Position numbers and translations under genes: made by a program
In this document: piece by piece, positions 35,026 to 43,214 of the stretch
Position numbering within the stretch: the first letter of the stretch is position 1
Layout of the letters: the number at the start of each line of letters is the position of its first letter
Origin: DASUDX01 sp036275365
Lineage (GTDB): Bacteria > Pseudomonadota > Gammaproteobacteria > Nevskiales > Nevskiaceae
Length of the DNA stretch: 64,000 nucleotides
Direction: 5' to 3'
Assembly: GCA_036275365.1 (NCBI GenBank)
Contig: DASUDX010000135.1
Coordinates: forward strand, 1-64,000
Notes under the pieces: generated by a model
The model's input: the letters and a program-made list of their open reading frames with translations, nothing else
Told to the model about the DNA's origin: nothing
The model's database searches: none

Positions 35026-35667
35026 TCAGATTCCCTCGAGCACGTCATAGCCGGCGCGCAGGGCGTGGCGCATCAGCGCCTGGGTTCCGCGCAGCCCGAG
35101 GGCCTGCATCAGCCGCAGCCGATGGGTCTCCACCGTCTTCACGCTGACCCCGATCAGCGCCGCGATTTCCTTGGTGCTGCGGCCCCGGGCGATCAGCTGC
35201 AGCACCTGGCGCTGGCGCGGGGTCAGCACCACATGGTCCTCGCTGAGCGGGCTGCGCCGGCGATCGAGCGCGGCATGGGCGACAGCCGGGCTTAGATAGG
35301 AATGCCCACTGCCCAGGGCGCGCAGGGCCGGGCGCAGCTCATCAGGCTCGGCCAGCTTGCTCAGAAAGCCGCTGGCACCGGCCTTGAGCGCGGCCTGCAC
35401 CACCGCCACCTCGGCGCTGGCACTCATCACCAGGGCCCGCACCTCGGGGTAGTGGCGGCGCAGCTGGACCAGGGCTTCGAGACCGCTCATCGGGGCCATG
35501 CGCCATTCCAGCAGCACCGCCTGCGGCCGATGCTGCGCGACCCCCACCAGCAGCGCCTGTCCATCCCCCGCCTCGGCGATCACGCGGGCAAGCCCGGTGG
35601 CCTCGATCAGCCCACGCAGGCCGGCGCGCACCAGGGTTTGGGGATCGGCAAGCAGGCAGCGGAGCAT
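35026..35667 (-). CDS. NarL/LuxR-type response regulator with Glu at the phospho-acceptor site
   Basis: A 213-residue protein: receiver-like domain (1-120) and a NarL-type helix-turn-helix (LTPRQRQVLQLIARGRSTKE, then GVSVKTVETHR). At the phospho-acceptor position the sequence is VLLEWRMAPMSG, Glu54 instead of Asp, and the usual acidic pair is reduced to one Asp in LLADPQ. The Lys in GFLSKLAEP is kept. The receiver therefore probably cannot be phosphorylated normally and may be locked in one state. It lies between rpoN and a PilZ-like gene in the flagellar island; no kinase is adjacent. Targets unknown. Confidence 0.88.
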   Translation of the reverse strand: MLRCLLADPQTLVRAGLRGLIEATGLARVIAEAGDGQALLVGVAQHRPQAVLLEWRMAPMSGLEALVQLRRHYPEVRALVMSASAEVAVVQAALKAGASGFLSKLAEPDELRPALRALGSGHSYLSPAVAHAALDRRRSPLSEDHVVLTPRQRQVLQLIARGRSTKEIAALIGVSVKTVETHRLRLMQALGLRGTQALMRHALRAGYDVLEGI

Positions 35668-35727
35668 GGCCCAGTGTGCCGCAGGGCGAGCGGTGGCGGG
35701 GGCGCCCGACCTGCTCGACCGCTGCGC

Positions 35728-36228
35728 TCAGCTGCCGCGACGGCGGGCCAGGGCGCGCCGGTGCTGCAGGAACACCTGCTGATGCCAGGCCTGCTGCAGC
35801 GGCGGCGGCCAGCGGGTGGGCTCGAGCAGCACCCGCACCCCGGCCTCCACCGGCTGCGCCTGGCCGGGCAGGCGCAGCGGCTGCGGCAGGGCCGGATGCA
35901 GCTGCAGATGGACCCAGCCGGGGCCGGCCTCGACGCGCTCGTTCCAGGCCAGGGCCTCGACCGCCAGCTCCACCGCCTGACGGCGCAGCGGCAGCTCCGC
36001 TGGCAGCAGGCGCGCCATGCATTCGAGCACCAGATCGAGCTTGTCGTGCAGGCGCTGGATCTCCACATCCAGGGGCGCCGGCTCCTCGGCCAGATGCCGC
36101 CGCTGCTGCAGGCTGTGGGCGATGTCGAGCAGGCGCAGGGCCTCGTCGCCCCAGGCCGGATCCTCACCGGCGCGGGCATCCCCCTGCCAGGCCAGCGGCA
36201 GGGTCTGGATCACCTTGAGCGGGGTCAT
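35728..36228 (-). CDS. PilZ-like flagellar-cluster protein
   Basis: A 166-residue cytoplasmic protein. An N-terminal helical half (DEALRLLDIAHSLQQRRHL, then DVEIQRLHDKLDLVLECMARLL) is followed by a beta-rich half that looks PilZ-like. The canonical c-di-GMP motifs (RxxxR and D/NxSxxG) are not clear, only LPLRRQAVELAVEALAW in the equivalent place. In Xanthomonas a PilZ-domain gene follows fliS, and the position here agrees. The start at 36228 (MTPLKVIQTLPLAW) is preferred to a Pro-rich upstream extension. It is ten bases behind fliS. Family assignment is tentative. Confidence 0.6.
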   Translation of the reverse strand: MTPLKVIQTLPLAWQGDARAGEDPAWGDEALRLLDIAHSLQQRRHLAEEPAPLDVEIQRLHDKLDLVLECMARLLPAELPLRRQAVELAVEALAWNERVEAGPGWVHLQLHPALPQPLRLPGQAQPVEAGVRVLLEPTRWPPPLQQAWHQQVFLQHRRALARRRGS

Positions 36229-36238
36229 GGTCACCGCC

Positions 36239-36679
36239 TCAGGCCGCCAGACTGCCCAGCCGGGGGGCGGTGGCGGCCGGGGCGATCGCCACCCAGGCCT
36301 CACGCAGCCCGGCCATCAGCTGCTGCACCTCGGCGAGCGGGGCGTCCTCGCCCTGGGCGTTGGCCTCGCACAGGCGCCGCATGCTGTAGTCGTAGAGCGC
36401 GTCGAGGCGCGCGCTGAGGCTGCCGCCGGCCACCGGATCGAGGCTGACCCGCAGATAGTCGACGATGGCCAGCGCCCGGCTGACCGCCTCGCGCCGCGCG
36501 GCGGCGTCCCCGGCGGCGATCGCCCGCCGGGCCAGGGCCAGCCGGCCCAGCAGGCCGTCATACAGCAGGGTGATGCGGCCATGCCCGTCCGCCTCGGTGG
36601 CGGCACTGGCCTGGGTGCCCTGGTACTGGCGCAGGGAGGCGGACATCGTCGGACTGGCCATTGCGGTCTCCATCAGCAT
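36239..36679 (-). CDS. fliS: Flagellin export chaperone FliS
   Basis: A 146-residue helical protein; the FliS core starts at MSASLRQYQG and continues with ITLLYDGLLGRLALARRAI and YLRVSLDPVAGGSLSARLDALYDY less its last residues. FliS caps the flagellin C-terminus until export. Several in-frame ATGs exist; the one at 36679 has GGGAG six bases upstream and is preferred, although the conserved core begins about ten residues later. fliC and fliD, the usual neighbours, are not in the window, so the flagellar genes here are an isolated regulatory block. Confidence 0.87.
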   Translation of the reverse strand: MLMETAMASPTMSASLRQYQGTQASAATEADGHGRITLLYDGLLGRLALARRAIAAGDAAARREAVSRALAIVDYLRVSLDPVAGGSLSARLDALYDYSMRRLCEANAQGEDAPLAEVQQLMAGLREAWVAIAPAATAPRLGSLAA

Positions 36680-36762
36680 CGGTTGCTCCCGGGGTAGCGG
36701 CGCCCGGGCGGCCAACTTGAGCCACCGGCGGGCGGCCGCCGGCGAGCCGACAGCCACCTGGC

Positions 36763-36778
36763 TGGACCAGGGCTTGCA
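36763..36778 (+). promoter_or_regulatory. Sigma-54 promoter of the diguanylate cyclase gene
   Basis: TGGACC-N5-TTGCA (36763-36768 and 36774-36778), GG and GC ten bases apart as required at -24/-12. The expected start is near 36789, about 25 bases before the ATG at 36814. It lies in the fliS-GGDEF divergent gap. Confidence 0.55.
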
Positions 36779-36813
36779 CCGTCGCGCCCAGGCCCCTGTG
36801 TCCGGGAATCGTC

Positions 36814-37953
36814 ATGACCCCTCCCCTTGCCGCTCCACCCGTGTTCACCCGCAGCGGTCCGGCGGAGGATCTGCTGCTGCGGCTGGGCTTTGTCTGGGCC
36901 GGCTGCGGCCTGCTGGTGCTGCGTCTGGCCCTGCAGCCGCAACCCCTGCCGCAGGCCCCGGGCCTGAGTCTGGCGCTGGTACTGGCCACGCTCACCGCCT
37001 CGCTGCTGCTGGTGGCCTGCCGTCACCGCCTGGGCCTGCGCGAGCGCCTGTTCGCCAGCCTGATGGTGGCCCTGGTGGTGACCGCCGTCGGACTCGACCG
37101 GCTGGCGACCAGCCCGGTCAGCCCGCGCTCCCAGGATCTGATGATGCTGGTGGCGGCGGCCGGCTTCAGCGTGCTGCGGGTGGACTGGCGGGGCCTGGCG
37201 CCGTGGATGCTGGTGCTGGGCGCGGCCCTGCTCGGCTGGGATGCCTGGAGCGAGACCGAGCGGCTGACCCGGCTGCTCAAGCTCGGCGGTCTGCCGGTGC
37301 TGCTGCTGACCCTGTGGCTGCTGCTGCGCGCCCATCAGGCGCAGGGGGCGCTGATGGAGCGGCTGGATGATCTGCGCGGGGTGGCCTACTTCGATCCCCT
37401 CACCCACCTGCTCAACCGTCGCGGCGCCCGCGAGCATCTGGAGCGCATGCAGGCGGCCGCCGGGACCCGGCCGCTGTCGATCGCCGGGGCCCTGCTCGAT
37501 CTCGACCAGTTCAAGAGCGTCAACGACCACTACGGCCACACCGCCGGGGACCGGGTGCTGATGGCGGTGGCCGAGGTGGCCCGCGAGGCCGCCACCCACC
37601 GCTTCGACGCCGCGGTGCGGCTGGGTGGGGACGAATTCCTGCTGCTCTGGTTCGACTGCGAGGCCCGCTGCGCCGAGCGGCGCGCCCAGACCCTGCGGCG
37701 CCGGCTGGAGGCCCGCCGCATCGCCCTCGAGGACGGCAGCCTGCTGCGCGCCAGCGGCAGCATCGGCGTGGCGGTGATGGACGCCCGCTCGGTCGAGGAT
37801 GTCGGCAGCCTGATCCGCGCCGCCGATGCGGCGATGTACGACGACAAGCGCGAACGGCGGCAGCACTGGCTCTCCGAGCGTCCGCTGGCCGCCGTCGAGA
37901 ACCGCGCGGCCGAGGCGGCCGCCGCCGAGGTCCGCCTCAGCGGCGCTGCATGA
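36814..37953 (+). CDS. Membrane-bound diguanylate cyclase
   Basis: A 379-residue protein. About six hydrophobic helices occupy residues 20-180; a GGDEF domain follows (about 190-350) with YFDPLTHLLNRRG, LLDLDQFKSVNDHYGH and the active-site motif RLGGDEFLLLW. The residues needed for GTP and metal binding are present, so it should make c-di-GMP. No clear RxxD inhibitory site lies five residues before GGDEF. Divergent from fliS, with a sigma-54 promoter, which suggests control by RpoN/FleQ. The 3' end overlaps the converging ketosynthase gene by 17 bases. Confidence 0.9.
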   Translation: MTPPLAAPPVFTRSGPAEDLLLRLGFVWAGCGLLVLRLALQPQPLPQAPGLSLALVLATLTASLLLVACRHRLGLRERLFASLMVALVVTAVGLDRLATSPVSPRSQDLMMLVAAAGFSVLRVDWRGLAPWMLVLGAALLGWDAWSETERLTRLLKLGGLPVLLLTLWLLLRAHQAQGALMERLDDLRGVAYFDPLTHLLNRRGAREHLERMQAAAGTRPLSIAGALLDLDQFKSVNDHYGHTAGDRVLMAVAEVAREAATHRFDAAVRLGGDEFLLLWFDCEARCAERRAQTLRRRLEARRIALEDGSLLRASGSIGVAVMDARSVEDVGSLIRAADAAMYDDKRERRQHWLSERPLAAVENRAAEAAAAEVRLSGAA

Positions 37954-39058
37954 CCACGCTGCCCGCCGAGTAGCCAGCGCCAAAGGCGCAGAGCACGGCG
38001 AGATCCGCCGGGCGCAGATCGCCGTGGTACTTGTGGAAGGCGATCACCGAACCGGCGCTGCTGGTGTTGGCGTACTCGTCGAGAATCACCGGCGCCTCCT
38101 CGCGGCTCGGCTCGCGGCCGAGCACCCGCTTGGAGATCAGCTGGTTCATGCCGAGATTGGCCTGGTGCAGGAAGAAGCGGCGCACCTCGGCAGCGGCCAC
38201 GCCCAGATCGGCGAGGTGGCCGAGGATCAGCTCGGAGACCAGCGGCACCACTTCCTTGAACACCTTGCGGCCCTCCTGGACGAACAGCACATCGTTCCAG
38301 GGACGCGGATCGATCTCGCAGGCGTTGAGGAAGCCGAAGTTGTTGCGGATGTTGTTGGAGAACTGGGTCTGCAGACGGGTGCCGAGGATCTCGAAGCGGT
38401 GCTCGCCGCGGGCGGTGTCCAGCGGCTCCACCACCAGGGCGGTGGCAGCATCGCCGAAGATGAAATGGCAGTCGCGATTGCGCCAGTTCAGATGCCCGGA
38501 ACAGATCTCCGGGGAGATCACCAGCGCGCAGCGGGCATTGCCCAGGCGCACCGCATCGGCGGCCGCCTGCACGCCGAACGCCGCCGAGGCGCAGGCGACA
38601 TTGATGTCATAGGCGAAGCCGCCGGCGCCGAGCAGCTGCTGGATCTCCACCGCGATGGCCGGATAGGGCCGCTGCAGGTTGGAGCAGGCGACGATCACCG
38701 CATCCACCTCCTGCGGCTGGCGGCCGGCCGCCTGCAGGGCCTGGCGCGCGGCATCCAGGCCCATCTCGGCCATCAGCGAGGGTTCGTCATTGCCACGGGT
38801 GCGGATGCGCGGGCGCATCACCTCGAGGTCGAGAATGCCGGCCTTGTCGACCACATAGCGCGACTGGATGCCCGAGGCCTTGACGATGAACTCGGCGCTC
38901 GACAGCGGCAGGGCCTCCCGCTGACCGCTGGCGATCTCGGCGGCATGCCGGGCGTTCTCGCGCTCGGCATAGGCGTTGTAGACCGCCACCAGCTCCTCGT
39001 TGTGGATCGACTGCGCGGGCGTGAACAAGCCGGAACCGCTGATGCAGGCCTGGATCAT
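37937..39058 (-). CDS. Beta-ketoacyl-ACP synthase III-like condensing enzyme
   Basis: A 373-residue thiolase-fold enzyme of the FabH group. The catalytic triad is visible: Cys in NVACASAAFG, His in FLHQANLGMNQL and Asn in DEYANTSSAGS. It is longer than E. coli FabH (about 317) and resembles the PA3286-type synthases that condense medium-chain acyl-CoA with malonyl-ACP. No other fatty acid genes are adjacent, so it is not the housekeeping fab cluster copy. ATG at 39058, with a -10 TACACT at 39093-39098. Confidence 0.88.
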   Translation of the reverse strand: MIQACISGSGLFTPAQSIHNEELVAVYNAYAERENARHAAEIASGQREALPLSSAEFIVKASGIQSRYVVDKAGILDLEVMRPRIRTRGNDEPSLMAEMGLDAARQALQAAGRQPQEVDAVIVACSNLQRPYPAIAVEIQQLLGAGGFAYDINVACASAAFGVQAAADAVRLGNARCALVISPEICSGHLNWRNRDCHFIFGDAATALVVEPLDTARGEHRFEILGTRLQTQFSNNIRNNFGFLNACEIDPRPWNDVLFVQEGRKVFKEVVPLVSELILGHLADLGVAAAEVRRFFLHQANLGMNQLISKRVLGREPSREEAPVILDEYANTSSAGSVIAFHKYHGDLRPADLAVLCAFGAGYSAGSVVMQRR

Positions 39059-39092
39059 GGCGGGAGACTCGGGCGGGAGGACGCGGGCGCGC

Positions 39093-39098
39093 AGTGTA
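39093..39098 (-). promoter_or_regulatory. -10 of the FabH-like gene
   Basis: TACACT on the minus strand about 35 bases before the ATG at 39058, in the gap behind the alpha/beta hydrolase gene. The same hexamer precedes eno and osmC in this window. Confidence 0.4.
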
Positions 39099-39145
39099 AT
39101 CAAGCCCGGCGCGGAGGACCCGTCCGGCCCCGTGGACGGCCGGCC

Positions 39146-40579
39146 TCAGGCGGTCTCGAACACCGGGTCCGGCTGGCGCCAGCCGGCGCGGTCCATCGCC
39201 TCGCGCAGGGCCAGACGCACCTCGCGCTCGCCGCGGATCGACAGATGCGAGCCCTGGTACCAGCGCAGCGGCACCCCCCAGTGGCGCTCCAGCAGCAGCG
39301 GCTGCGCGGGCACCACGATGCGATCGCCGGTGGCCGCCACCAGATGGCGCTGGCGCTCCTCGAGCAGACAGGGCCGGGCCAGCGGCGAGACCGGGGTCAG
39401 CACCTCGCGGTAGACCGCCTCATCCAGCCCGCGCTCGGCGAAGTAGGCGCGGTGCGCCGGCGGCAGGAAGCGCCACAGCGCGGTGGCCAGATCCACCACC
39501 GGGATGCCGGCCAGCACGAAATCGAGGCCGGCCTCGTACTGGCTCAGCAGCGCGGTGTTGTAGCCGCCCAGGCTGATGCCGTAGACGCCGATGCGCGGCT
39601 GCTCATCGACACTGCGGATCCACGCCACCCAGCGGCGCAGATCCCACAGCGCCTGGCTCTGGGCGAACAGCAGGTCGAGCAGATCGCCGTCCAGATAGTG
39701 ATCGCCGCTGAGCCGGCCGATGCGGCGCTCGCCATGCAGCGGCAGCGTCGGCATCAGCAGGTTCAGGCCCAGGCGCTGGTGCAGCACCGCCGGCGGGAAC
39801 AGGCTGAAATCGGTCAGCGGCGTGCCCATCCGGTAGCCGTGGATGCAGATCAGCCAGGGCCGCGGCTCGCCGGCGTGGCGCAGCACCCGCGCATGGGCCC
39901 GCTGCGGCGGACCGTGATTGGCCCAGCGGGCGGCACCGGGCAGGTCCGGGTCCGGGCAGTAGCCGCTGTCGAAGCTGACCTTCTCGTAGTCCTGGCCGCG
40001 CCACTGGCCGCCGAGGATCTGCACCGACCGCGGCGCCTCCGGGGTGGCATGGGCCGCCGCCGGATCGGCGATCCAGCCCTTCTGGCGCAGGGTCTGTGCC
40101 AGCGCCAGGGCCTCCTCGCACATGCGCTCGGCTTCCAGCCCGCTCGGCACCCGCGCGCTGATCAGGAAGAAGCCCAGCACCGCCTCGTCGAGGCCCGCCT
40201 TGGCCTGCAGGGTCAGATCGGTGAGCGGCGCCGGGGCGCCCGGGGCGAGCGGCTCCCGCTCCAGGCCCACGCGGCCGGCCACCAGAAAGCTGCCCGCGAA
40301 CAGGGCGCCGCCGAACAGGCCCTCGAAGAATCCTCCCGCGCCCATCGCCGGCAGGGCCAGCAGCAGACCGAGGGCGGCGCCGAGTCCCAGATAGCTGGTG
40401 ATGCGAGGATCGCCCGGCATCAGCAGCAGGGCGGTGCCGCTGGCCAGCACCAGCCAGCCCGGCAGGCCGGCGAACAGCCACCAGCCCCAGCCACTGGCGG
40501 CGGTCAGCGCATAGAGCCCGGCGGCGATCGGCAGCAACGCCGACCACTCCCACTGCCGCGGCGCCGGCAGGCGGGTCAC
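39146..40579 (-). CDS. Membrane-anchored alpha/beta hydrolase
   Basis: A 477-residue protein. Four or five N-terminal hydrophobic helices (about 13-105) anchor a C-terminal alpha/beta hydrolase domain: oxyanion region LICIHGYRMG, nucleophile Ser in VYGISLGGYN, a likely acid in ATGDRIVVP and His in YQGSHLS. Substrate unknown. GTG start overlapping the stop of the FMN reductase gene (GTGA). It belongs to a leftward run of four genes starting near 41.7 kb. Confidence 0.75.
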   Translation of the reverse strand: MTRLPAPRQWEWSALLPIAAGLYALTAASGWGWWLFAGLPGWLVLASGTALLLMPGDPRITSYLGLGAALGLLLALPAMGAGGFFEGLFGGALFAGSFLVAGRVGLEREPLAPGAPAPLTDLTLQAKAGLDEAVLGFFLISARVPSGLEAERMCEEALALAQTLRQKGWIADPAAAHATPEAPRSVQILGGQWRGQDYEKVSFDSGYCPDPDLPGAARWANHGPPQRAHARVLRHAGEPRPWLICIHGYRMGTPLTDFSLFPPAVLHQRLGLNLLMPTLPLHGERRIGRLSGDHYLDGDLLDLLFAQSQALWDLRRWVAWIRSVDEQPRIGVYGISLGGYNTALLSQYEAGLDFVLAGIPVVDLATALWRFLPPAHRAYFAERGLDEAVYREVLTPVSPLARPCLLEERQRHLVAATGDRIVVPAQPLLLERHWGVPLRWYQGSHLSIRGEREVRLALREAMDRAGWRQPDPVFETA

Positions 40580-41133
40580 GGCCGGCTCCAGAGCGCGGCC
40601 ACCTCGCGCACCCGCTGCACCACCGCCTGGGCCGCCTTGAGATCACGCGGCTCGCGCAGCCCGCCCTGCTCATCGAAGGCCTGGTCGGCACCCGAGAGGG
40701 CGAACTGCTCGGGCAGCACCAGGGCGCTGAGGCCGGTCAGGCTCTCGCGCACATGGCGCAGGCCGCGCAGTCCCCCGAGCTTGCCGGCCGAGGCCGAGAG
40801 CAGGCCCACCACCTTGCCCTTGAAGGCCGGCGGCTGACCCGGCTGCGGCCGCGAGATCCAGTCGATCGCGTTCTTCAGCAGCGGGGTGAAGGAGCTGTTG
40901 TATTCCGGGCAGGCCAGCAGCAGGCCGCTGTGCTCGCGCACCAGGGCCTGCAGCCGCCGCGCGCCCTCGGGCAGGCCGCCGGCGCGCTCGCTGTCCTCGT
41001 CGTAGAGCGGCAGGGCGAAGGCATCGAGGCGGATCAGCTCGACATCAGCGGCGCCGGCGACGGCGGCGGCCAGCAGGCGGCTGTTGAAGGAATCGCGGCG
41101 CAGGCTGCCGGAGAAGGCGAGGAGTCGGGACAC
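40576..41133 (-). CDS. NADPH-dependent FMN reductase-like flavoprotein
   Basis: A 185-residue flavodoxin-fold protein starting VSRLLAFSGSLRRDSFNS, the FMN phosphate-binding loop, with CPEYNSSFTPLLKNAIDW as the second flavin motif. Members reduce FMN, quinones, chromate or azo dyes. The only sensible start is the GTG at 41133, since no ATG precedes the first strand. Coupled to the downstream hydrolase by a four-base overlap. The physiological acceptor cannot be told. Confidence 0.88.
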   Translation of the reverse strand: MSRLLAFSGSLRRDSFNSRLLAAAVAGAADVELIRLDAFALPLYDEDSERAGGLPEGARRLQALVREHSGLLLACPEYNSSFTPLLKNAIDWISRPQPGQPPAFKGKVVGLLSASAGKLGGLRGLRHVRESLTGLSALVLPEQFALSGADQAFDEQGGLREPRDLKAAQAVVQRVREVAALWSRP

Positions 41134-41162
41134 GGGCGACGGGACCAGGCGGAGGAACGGGA

Positions 41163-41456
41163 TCAGGACAGCGTCAGCACCAGCCCGACCGAGACCGGGA
41201 CCAGGACCGCGGCAAAGCCGGCCAGGGCCGGCCAGCGCCAGGGGCGCTGGCGCAGCAGGGCGAAGAAGCTCAGCCCGCCGCTGGCGGCGATCAGGGCGAG
41301 GCCGGCCACCAGCGTGGCCAGGGTGGGAATCTCCCGGCGCACATTGGGCGCGGCATCGAGATGGAAGGCGTAGAGCACCATCACCACCGCGCAGACCATC
41401 GCCAGGGTGGCGGCCAGGGCGGCGATCGCCCCAACCAGAATCTGCAGATAGCGCAT
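41163..41456 (-). CDS. Small three-helix membrane protein
   Basis: A 97-residue protein with three hydrophobic segments (about 5-31, 43-66 and 74-95) and no recognised family. Its ATG overlaps the stop codon of the preceding small gene (TGATG). Function unknown; probably expressed with its neighbours in a leftward unit. Confidence 0.65.
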   Translation of the reverse strand: MRYLQILVGAIAALAATLAMVCAVVMVLYAFHLDAAPNVRREIPTLATLVAGLALIAASGGLSFFALLRQRPWRWPALAGFAAVLVPVSVGLVLTLS

Positions 41457-41719
41457 CAGCGGGTCTTCCGGCCGGGCAGCAGGCGCAGGCCCGGCAGCAG
41501 CTCACGCGCCACCTTGGGCGAGCGCACGCTGGCCTGCACCAGCAGCCGGGTGAAGGCGCGCAGGATGGCGTCGCGCCGCTCGAACACGCTGCCGACCAGC
41601 GGCACCCGGCGGTTGTTCATCACCTGGATGCGGTCGTCCGGCTCCTCGCCGAAGCGGAAGCTCAGGCTCAGGTGCACATCGAGCGGCTCGGCGGGGCGGC
41701 GCCGCGGTTTGGCTATCAT
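41456..41719 (-). CDS. Hypothetical basic protein
   Basis: An 87-residue, Arg-rich protein (LSLSFRFGEEPDDRIQVMNN, then RRDAILRAFTRLLVQASVRS) with no recognised family or membrane segment. The ATG at 41719 lies within a TATCAT sequence that could be the -10 of the divergent hydrolase gene; an internal ATG (MNNRRVPL) is a possible later start. Its stop overlaps the next gene start, which supports it being real. Confidence 0.5.
   Translation of the reverse strand: MIAKPRRRPAEPLDVHLSLSFRFGEEPDDRIQVMNNRRVPLVGSVFERRDAILRAFTRLLVQASVRSPKVARELLPGLRLLPGRKTR
41714..41719 (+). promoter_or_regulatory. Candidate -10 of the hydrolase-DUF3293 unit
   Basis: TATCAT, 37 bases before the ATG at 41756. It coincides with the start codon of the divergent small gene on the other strand. 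No clear -35. Confidence 0.3.
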
Positions 41720-41755
41720 GCGCTGGTCCTTCCTGTTGGCCCTGTCCTGCGCCTC

Positions 41756-42268
41756 ATGCCCGTTCCCGACCGCCTGGTCTGCTTCGCCCACGGCAAGGAG
41801 AGCGGGCCCTGGGGCGTGAAGATCAGCCGGCTCGCCGAGGTGGCGCGCGGGCGCGGCTTCGACATCGTCAGCCCGGAGTATAGGCACAGCGTCGACCCGC
41901 ACCGCCGCCTCGCCCAGCTGCTGGCCGAGGCGCCGCGGGCGGCGGTGCTGGTGCTGGTGGGCTCGAGCATGGGCGGCTATGTCTCGGCCCACGCCTGCCG
42001 TGCCCTGCGGCCGCGCGCCCTGTATCTGATGGCGCCGGCGCTGTACTTCCCGGGCTGGGAGGAGGAGCCGGAGGCGATCCCGCCACTGTGTGCGGTGGCC
42101 CATGGCTGGGGCGATACGGTGGTGCCGCTCGCCGCCAGCCTGCGCTTTGCCGAGCGCCACCGGGCCGAGTTGCTGGTGCTGGACAGCGACCACGGCCTCA
42201 ATGACCAGTTGCCGGCGCTGTCCCTGCAGTTCGATGCCCTGCTGCACCGGGCCCTGGAGCCATCATGA
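41756..42268 (+). CDS. Small alpha/beta hydrolase
   Basis: A 170-residue serine hydrolase fold: FAHGKESGPWG after strand 1, nucleophile Ser in LVGSSMGGYVSA, Asp in HGWGDTVVPL and His in LDSDHGLND. Members are esterases of unknown substrate. ATG at 41756 because upstream in-frame codons belong to the opposite-strand gene region. Its stop overlaps the start of the DUF3293 gene (ATGA). Confidence 0.82.
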   Translation: MPVPDRLVCFAHGKESGPWGVKISRLAEVARGRGFDIVSPEYRHSVDPHRRLAQLLAEAPRAAVLVLVGSSMGGYVSAHACRALRPRALYLMAPALYFPGWEEEPEAIPPLCAVAHGWGDTVVPLAASLRFAERHRAELLVLDSDHGLNDQLPALSLQFDALLHRALEPS

Positions 42269-42699
42269 ACACCCTCGATCGCCGCCAGCAGTGGGAGCAG
42301 GTCTACCGCCAGGCGGAGTACCAGGTGCTGCTCGACGAAGGCACCCTCACCTTCCGCATCGGCGTCCACGATGCCGATCTGGAGGCGCGTCTGGTGGCCG
42401 CCACCGGGGTGCGCGAGGAGTGGTTCCTCATCACCCCCTGCAACCCGCGCTCCGAGCGGGCGCGCGAGGAACTCAACCTGTTCTACTTCAACGAGCTGCG
42501 GTACGAGCTCGAGGCCCGCAGCGGGTCCTGGTTCAAGGCCTGCAACCACGATCCGGCCGGCGAGTGGCCGGACGAGCCCGGCTTTCTGGTGGTGGACGCC
42601 GAGCGCACCTGGCTGATCGATCTGGGCCGCCGCTTCCTGCAGAACGCCCTGGTCACCGCCCGCCTCGGCGAGGCCCCTCGCCTGCTCTGGCTCGACTGA
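42265..42699 (+). CDS. DUF3293 family protein
   Basis: A 144-residue protein matching DUF3293: FLITPCNPRSERAREELN is the hallmark block, followed by GSWFKACNHDPAGEWPDEPG and FLVVDAERTWLIDLGRRFLQ. Cytoplasmic, function unknown. Co-translated with the preceding hydrolase (four-base overlap). Confidence 0.82.
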   Translation: MNTLDRRQQWEQVYRQAEYQVLLDEGTLTFRIGVHDADLEARLVAATGVREEWFLITPCNPRSERAREELNLFYFNELRYELEARSGSWFKACNHDPAGEWPDEPGFLVVDAERTWLIDLGRRFLQNALVTARLGEAPRLLWLD

Positions 42700-42702
42700 C
42701 CG

Positions 42703-42724
42703 GGCCGCGCCTAGGTGCGCGGCC
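42703..42724. terminator. Bidirectional hairpin between DUF3293 and thioesterase genes
   Basis: GGCCGCGC (42703-42710) and GCGCGGCC (42717-42724) form a perfect 8-bp stem with a six-base loop that contains the thioesterase stop codon. No T run. Confidence 0.4.
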
Positions 42725-43214
42725 AGGGCTGGTAGGCGGCGAGAAACTCGGGCGGCTGGCGGCGCGGACGCCCGCTGAGCAGGTCCACGCAGGCCCACAG
42801 CGTGCGGGCGCGCAGGACGCAGCGGCGGTCCTCCACGCGGACGATTTGATAGGCGCGGGTCATGCTGGCGCGGCCATCGTTCTCGGCGATCCAGGTGGCG
42901 AGCGCCAGGGTCTCGCCGGGCAGCGCCGGGGCGAGGTAATCGAGCTCATGACGGCGCGCCACGCAGCCGGTGCCCAGGCGCTGGTACTCGGCGAAGGGCA
43001 GGCCGAGGTGATCCGAGTGCAGCCAGGCCAGACGCTCCAGCCAGGCCAGGTAGCGCACATTATTGACATGCCCCATGCCATCGCAGTCGTCGCGGCTGAC
43101 CGTGTGCAGGCGCAGGAACGGTGCGGCGACATCAAAGCCGAGCCCGGCGCTCACGCCGCTGTCATCGACGCGGAATAGGCTCTCGGTGGAATCGTTCTGG
43201 AGCACCGGAATCAT
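42711..43214 (-). CDS. 4HBT/YbgC-type acyl-CoA thioesterase
   Basis: A 167-residue hot-dog-fold protein: DDCDGMGHVNNVRYLAWLER is the active-site helix region with the catalytic Asp and the HVNN motif, followed by RRHELDYLAPALPGE. It hydrolyses acyl-CoA or acyl-ACP thioesters; chain specificity unknown. The ATG at 43214 overlaps the ATG of the divergent phosphodiesterase gene at a CATG palindrome; a start further inside is possible because the first 35 residues are not conserved. Confidence 0.82.
   Translation of the reverse strand: MIPVLQNDSTESLFRVDDSGVSAGLGFDVAAPFLRLHTVSRDDCDGMGHVNNVRYLAWLERLAWLHSDHLGLPFAEYQRLGTGCVARRHELDYLAPALPGETLALATWIAENDGRASMTRAYQIVRVEDRRCVLRARTLWACVDLLSGRPRRQPPEFLAAYQPWPRT

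Noticed and set aside
36707..36725. A sigma-54 promoter for fliS on the minus strand (TGGCTCAAGTTGGC).
   Set aside because: The GG and GC elements are nine bases apart, not ten, and sigma-54 spacing is strict.
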